A stretch of 60,170 nt of DNA, taken from positions 1-60,170 of the forward strand of contig USRT01000012.1 of NCBI GenBank assembly GCA_900557195.1, read 5' to 3'. Below, one piece after another: positions 56,666 through 60,170 of the stretch. Source of the DNA: an uncultured Clostridium sp. (lineage in GTDB: Bacteria; Bacillota; Clostridia; TANB77; CAG-508). The notes under the pieces were generated by a model, which searched no databases, was not told the DNA's origin, and was given only the letters and a program-made list of their open reading frames with translations. The position numbers and the translations under genes were made by a program. Positions within the stretch are counted from its first letter, which is position 1; every line of letters starts with the position of its first letter.

Positions 56666-57461
56666 TTATTTATAGATTATTTTTTCTATCTCTCTAACAT
56701 ATCCATAATTTGGCGATAAAATTGTATATTCAAAATTATTTTTCAAAATAATATCAGCATATTTATCATCTTTTCCCTCTTCTACCACTGTATCATCTGA
56801 AATCTGAAATCCGAATATAGTTGATAATTCATCACCCCTAAATGTTTTAAATTTAAACCTTCCCCACAAATATTTTACATGATATTTTTCAATATATTCT
56901 GTATAACCAACAAGATCTACATTTTTTAATTCTTTCATTCCTTTATAATATTCTTCTGCCATTTTATCTAAATCATTACTTTTTAAAATATAAACATTAT
57001 CATTTGCATCAACTCTTCGTCCACGTTTCAAAATCCATTCAATATTGCCATCATAAAGTAAAATATCATGTTCTTCTATATCTTCAAATTTCATTTCAGA
57101 TAAATCCATATAGTTTAAAAAATGTGCATTTTCCTTACAAAAAATTTCGCGCTCATCATATCCTTCAAAAGTATTATTTTTTAAATACATATTACTACTC
57201 AAAAAAAATGTATTATTTGTTATTATCCTAGCACCATCTTTTCTTATAGTACTAATAATCCCCTTTGCATTTTCGTATTTTTCTTCATATTTAATTAGAT
57301 CATCATCAAATTTTAGTATATTATTCCCGATTACTACTAGATTGCAAAGCATTATTTTTATTATCGTCTATATCAATTAGTTTAATGAGAAAAAATGTTA
57401 TTATTATACTCAAAATAAGAATACTTATAATATAGACTAAAACTTTTAAATATTTCTTCAT
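56666..57461 (-). CDS. Hypothetical membrane-anchored protein, 264 aa, with a CGGG +1 shift site
   Basis: I do not recognise a family. The start ATG at 57461 follows GAGGG and opens a membrane helix (VLVYIISILILSIIITFFLI). That short frame stops soon after SSNRE. At 57327-57329 AAT-CGG-G read with the C skipped gives QSSSNGNNILKFDDD and joins the large soluble domain. A zero-frame ATG at 57352 inside the longer frame would give a soluble form without the helix, but it has no clear ribosome binding site. The soluble part is acidic, with YEEKYENAKGIISTIRKDG and EEHDILLYDGNIEWIL stretches. Confidence 0.62.
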
Positions 57462-57533
57462 ATAAACCCTCACACTATAATGGATTGCATCTATATTCTA
57501 CTGAATATTTTACTGAAAAAGAATAAAAAATTA

Positions 57534-58229
57534 TTATAGTATGTCTTTTAACTCTAATAAATTTCCAATTTCATAATCAGGTATAATATTAGTATTATTA
57601 GATTTTCCCTTTTGGTTATACCAAATTGATTTTATATTGGCATTTTTGGCTCCTTTTATATCTTTCTCTAAACTGTCTCCAATCATTATCACATCATTAG
57701 GTTTTAGATTAATTTTTTGTAATAAAACATTAAATATTTTAGGATTTGGCTTTGATATTCCAACTTCTTCAGAAACTATAATATCTGAAAAAAAGTCTGC
57801 AATTTTACTATTTATAATTCTAGGTTTTTGTAATCTAATCAATCCGTTTGTAACTACATATAACTTATAGTTCTTATTGTATAGATACTGTACTACTTCA
57901 TTAGCCTCTTCTATTAGAGCAACAGACTTTTCCAAACCTTCTTGAAATAATTTATTTGCATTTTTATAATCATTATATTTTATATTTATTTGATCAAAAA
58001 ATTCTTTAAACCTATATTCTGGTATTTCTTCTTTTGGAATACTACACTTGTTTAATGCAACACTATCCCATAATTTTCTATCTAATGGTCTAAATATTTC
58101 CTGATATTCTTCTTTATAGTTTTCTCCTATACCATTAAACAAATATTCTAAAGCTTGTCTTTCACAATCCTTATGGTCAATAATTGTATTATCCGCATCA
58201 AAGAAAATAGCTTTGATATTTTCTATCAT
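57534..58229 (-). CDS. HAD-superfamily hydrolase (YjjG-like nucleotidase type)
   Basis: 231 residues. Motif I IFFDADNTIIDH near residue 10 (nucleophile Asp and acid Asp), motif II VVTNGLIRLQ, motif III EVGISKPNPKIFNVLL with Lys, motif IV VIMIGDSLEKDIKGAKNA. The helical cap (about 18-85) is of the C1 type. Members dephosphorylate nucleotides or sugar phosphates. Two CGG triplets are out of frame. Confidence 0.88.
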   Translation of the reverse strand: MIENIKAIFFDADNTIIDHKDCERQALEYLFNGIGENYKEEYQEIFRPLDRKLWDSVALNKCSIPKEEIPEYRFKEFFDQINIKYNDYKNANKLFQEGLEKSVALIEEANEVVQYLYNKNYKLYVVTNGLIRLQKPRIINSKIADFFSDIIVSEEVGISKPNPKIFNVLLQKINLKPNDVIMIGDSLEKDIKGAKNANIKSIWYNQKGKSNNTNIIPDYEIGNLLELKDIL

Positions 58230-58373
58230 ATTAGTACCTCCTATTTTTATACATTATAGAATATTTAATATAAATCTAAAGTTTTAAATTCCAACAAAAA
58301 ATTTTTTCACATTATTATTAATTTTTTTCAATTATAGCATTTCAATATTTCTATTTCAACATCTTACTATAAT

Positions 58374-58423
58374 AAAAAAATAAAACATATTAGAAGTATA
58401 CATCTAATATGTTTTATTTTTTA
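58374..58423 (-). terminator. Strong terminator after the P-type ATPase gene
   Basis: A 20-bp stem AATAAAACATATTAG/CTAATATGTTTTATT with a T-run; about 80 nt downstream of the ATPase stop. Confidence 0.85.
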
Positions 58424-58505
58424 TCTAACCACTAACTGCTTAATTTTTCTATCTTTATTTAATATTGCTATCTGTATGCACAGTCCTATTTAAAACCCTC
58501 AAAAT

Positions 58506-60170
58506 CTATTCATCTTTAATCGTATTAATCTTAAACAATTTAAACAATTCAACAATAACAAGTGGTGCCAAAACAAGCAATATAATCTCTATTATATTCT
58601 GAGTTGGTAATACTGGAATACTAAATATATGTCTAAGTCCTGGTATTAATAATATTACGAGCATTAGCGCACAAGATACACCTATTGCTAAAACTAACTT
58701 ACTATTATTAAACACTTTTGTTTTAAATATAGACTTTTTATTATTTCTAATATTAAATACATGAACTAATTCTGATAACGCAAGTACCGTAAATGCCATT
58801 GTTTGACCAATTTCTACTTTTACTTCTTCATTTGATAATCTAACTCCTGCATCATTATATACTTCTGGCAAACTACTATCTGGTGTTGCTAGACCAATTA
58901 CAAAAGCTGCAAGTGTTATTAAACCTATCATAATTCCTTGATATACTATTCTCCATGTCATTCCCTTAGTAAATATTCCTTTACCTGGTTTTAAAGGTTT
59001 TCTATTCATAACATCTTTCTCTGCTGGGTCTACTGCTAAAGCTAAAGCTGGAAGAGAATCTGTCACTAAATTTACCCATAAAATATGAATTGGAAGCAAA
59101 GGTTCTATTAATTTTATATCTATTCCAAATATATTGCTTAATAATGGTGTAATTAAAATTGCAACAAATAAAACTATAATTTCACCCACATTACTTGAAA
59201 GTAAAAACTGAATTGCTTTTAATATATTATCATAAATACGTCTTCCTTCTTCTACTGCAGATACAACTGTCGCAAAATTATCATCTGTTAATATAACATC
59301 TGCTGCCTCTTTTGCAACATCTGTTCCTACCATTCCCATTGCACAACCAATATCTGCTGTTTTTAAAGCTGGTGCATCATTTACACCATCACCTGTCATG
59401 GCAACTATTTCTCCATTTGCCTGCCATGCCTTAACAATTCTTACTTTATGTTCTGGTGATACTCTTGCATATACAGAATATTTTCTAATGTTTTTTTCTA
59501 AATCTGCATCAGACATTTCTTCTAATTCTGCTCCAGTAATAGCTTCTTCTTCATTTTCTAATATTCCTAAAGCTTTTGCTATTGCTATAGCTGTTATTTT
59601 ATGGTCACCTGTTATCATAACAGTCTTTATTCCTGCTGTTTTACATTTTTCTACTGCAATTTTTGCTTCTTCTCTTGGTGGATCTATCATACCAACCATT
59701 CCAATATATATTAAATCAGATTCCATATTTTTAACTTCTTCTTCCGGCATATGATCTAATTCTTTATATCCCATTGCAAGTACTCTTAATGCATTTTTTG
59801 CCATTTCTTCATTATATTTATATATTGTAGGTTTATATGAATCTAAATTATCTTTTAATTCATTATTTAATATATATTTATTACATCTTTTTAATAACTC
59901 ATCTACTCCACCTTTAGTATAAACTATATATTTATCATTTAGTTTATGAATTGTTGTCATTAATTTTCTATCTGAATCAAATGGAATTTCTGCTACTCTT
60001 GGAAGTATTTCAAAAAGTTCAGGTTTAAAAGATAAATTAAATCCCATATCTACTAGAGCTGTTTCTGTTGGATCACCTGTTAATTCATTATCTTTTCCTA
60101 CTTTCGTATCATTACATAACATACTAACATATACAAGTTTTTCTAAGTCATCTTTTATTTCTTCTTGTTT
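58506..60170 (-). CDS. P-type cation-transporting ATPase (calcium-pump type), C-terminal part
   Basis: Only the last ~554 codons are in the window; the DKTGT phosphorylation site lies beyond the right edge. Nucleotide-binding residues YTKGGVDELLKRC, then MITGDHKITAIAIAKALGI, MTGDGVNDAPALKTADIGCA, ADVILTDDNFATVVSAV, and the six C-terminal helices with LWVNLVTDSLPALALAVDPAE. This is the SERCA/PMCA-like P2 group, probably exporting Ca2+. The two CGG triplets seen (about 58776 and 59744) are out of frame. Confidence 0.92.
   Translation of the reverse strand, partial: KQEEIKDDLEKLVYVSMLCNDTKVGKDNELTGDPTETALVDMGFNLSFKPELFEILPRVAEIPFDSDRKLMTTIHKLNDKYIVYTKGGVDELLKRCNKYILNNELKDNLDSYKPTIYKYNEEMAKNALRVLAMGYKELDHMPEEEVKNMESDLIYIGMVGMIDPPREEAKIAVEKCKTAGIKTVMITGDHKITAIAIAKALGILENEEEAITGAELEEMSDADLEKNIRKYSVYARVSPEHKVRIVKAWQANGEIVAMTGDGVNDAPALKTADIGCAMGMVGTDVAKEAADVILTDDNFATVVSAVEEGRRIYDNILKAIQFLLSSNVGEIIVLFVAILITPLLSNIFGIDIKLIEPLLPIHILWVNLVTDSLPALALAVDPAEKDVMNRKPLKPGKGIFTKGMTWRIVYQGIMIGLITLAAFVIGLATPDSSLPEVYNDAGVRLSNEEVKVEIGQTMAFTVLALSELVHVFNIRNNKKSIFKTKVFNNSKLVLAIGVSCALMLVILLIPGLRHIFSIPVLPTQNIIEIILLVLAPLVIVELFKLFKINTIKDE

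Noticed and set aside
559..57329. Thirteen genes as ordinary pseudogenes or sequencing errors
   Set aside because: All breaks have the same CGGN form, each needs a +1 correction, the residue is always Gly, and no other damage is seen. Homopolymer errors or decay would be mixed in type.
559..57329. CGG simply reassigned to another amino acid as a triplet
   Set aside because: Triplet reading leaves the frame broken; only a four-base step restores the downstream protein.
57352..57352. Start of the 264-aa gene at 57352
   Set aside because: No ribosome binding site there, whereas 57461 has one and opens a membrane helix joined by the CGGG site.

Overview
The window is AT-rich DNA (visibly well under 35% GC) from a low-GC Firmicute, most likely an uncultured member of the Clostridia. 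Supporting genes are spoIIM, a YtvI-like permease, RNase Y, TmcAL/YlbM, an EndoQ/YqxK-type PHP protein and a TagO/TagA/TagGH-type cell-wall glycan locus. Nearly every gene lies on the minus strand; only rnhA and one decayed ORF are on the plus strand. I see no rRNA, tRNA or CRISPR array.

The outstanding signal is translational. Thirteen genes are broken in the zero frame by what looks like one inserted C, always in the tetranucleotide CGGN (N = A, T or G). Skipping the C, or reading CGGN as a four-base codon, restores the full conserved protein and always puts a glycine there. Sixteen such sites were found: polA, a 443-aa membrane protein (two), a 267-aa unknown, a 646-aa GT-C protein, rpiA, a ferritin-like gene, a DUF4173-type gene, endoQ-like, tmcAL, rdgB, a thioredoxin reductase-like gene (two), a polysaccharide deacetylase (two in tandem) and a 264-aa unknown. 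By eye I found no in-frame CGG in any intact gene, while about 29 out-of-frame CGG triplets are tolerated. This suggests that CGG has lost its arginine meaning and works as a genome-wide +1 frameshift (or quadruplet glycine) signal.

Layout. 1-909: 5' end of polA. 1.4-5.8 kb: three GT-C-type membrane proteins. 5.9-9.5 kb: an unknown gene, a HIT protein, a QueH-GNAT fusion and a GT2. 9.5-10.6 kb: an L,D-transpeptidase with a Thr/Asn repeat tail. 10.7-11.0 kb: a decayed foreign ORF. 11.1-30.1 kb: a long minus-strand cell-surface glycan cluster, transcribed from tagG/tagH through several glycosyltransferases, tagA, mnaA, tagO, GT-C proteins and a GtrB-type GT2 to ruvB. 30.3-46.8 kb: housekeeping genes (rpiA, GT2, amidase, CYTH, nfo, ArsC/Spx-like, ferritin-like, ytvI, DUF4173, rny, xerD, spoIIM, endoQ-like, coaE, tmcAL). 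47.2-60.2 kb: rnhA, mazEF, a Fic-like protein, rdgB, a GH5 glycanase, trxA/trxB-like, a deacetylase, a sigma/anti-sigma pair, a HAD phosphatase and a P-type cation ATPase cut by the window edge.

The gaps also hold three families of large hairpin elements, two copies each. Each has a conserved branched core closed by a long AT-rich palindromic stem. In families 1 and 2 the stem sequence differs between copies but stays self-complementary. They look like structured RNAs or small mobile hairpins.
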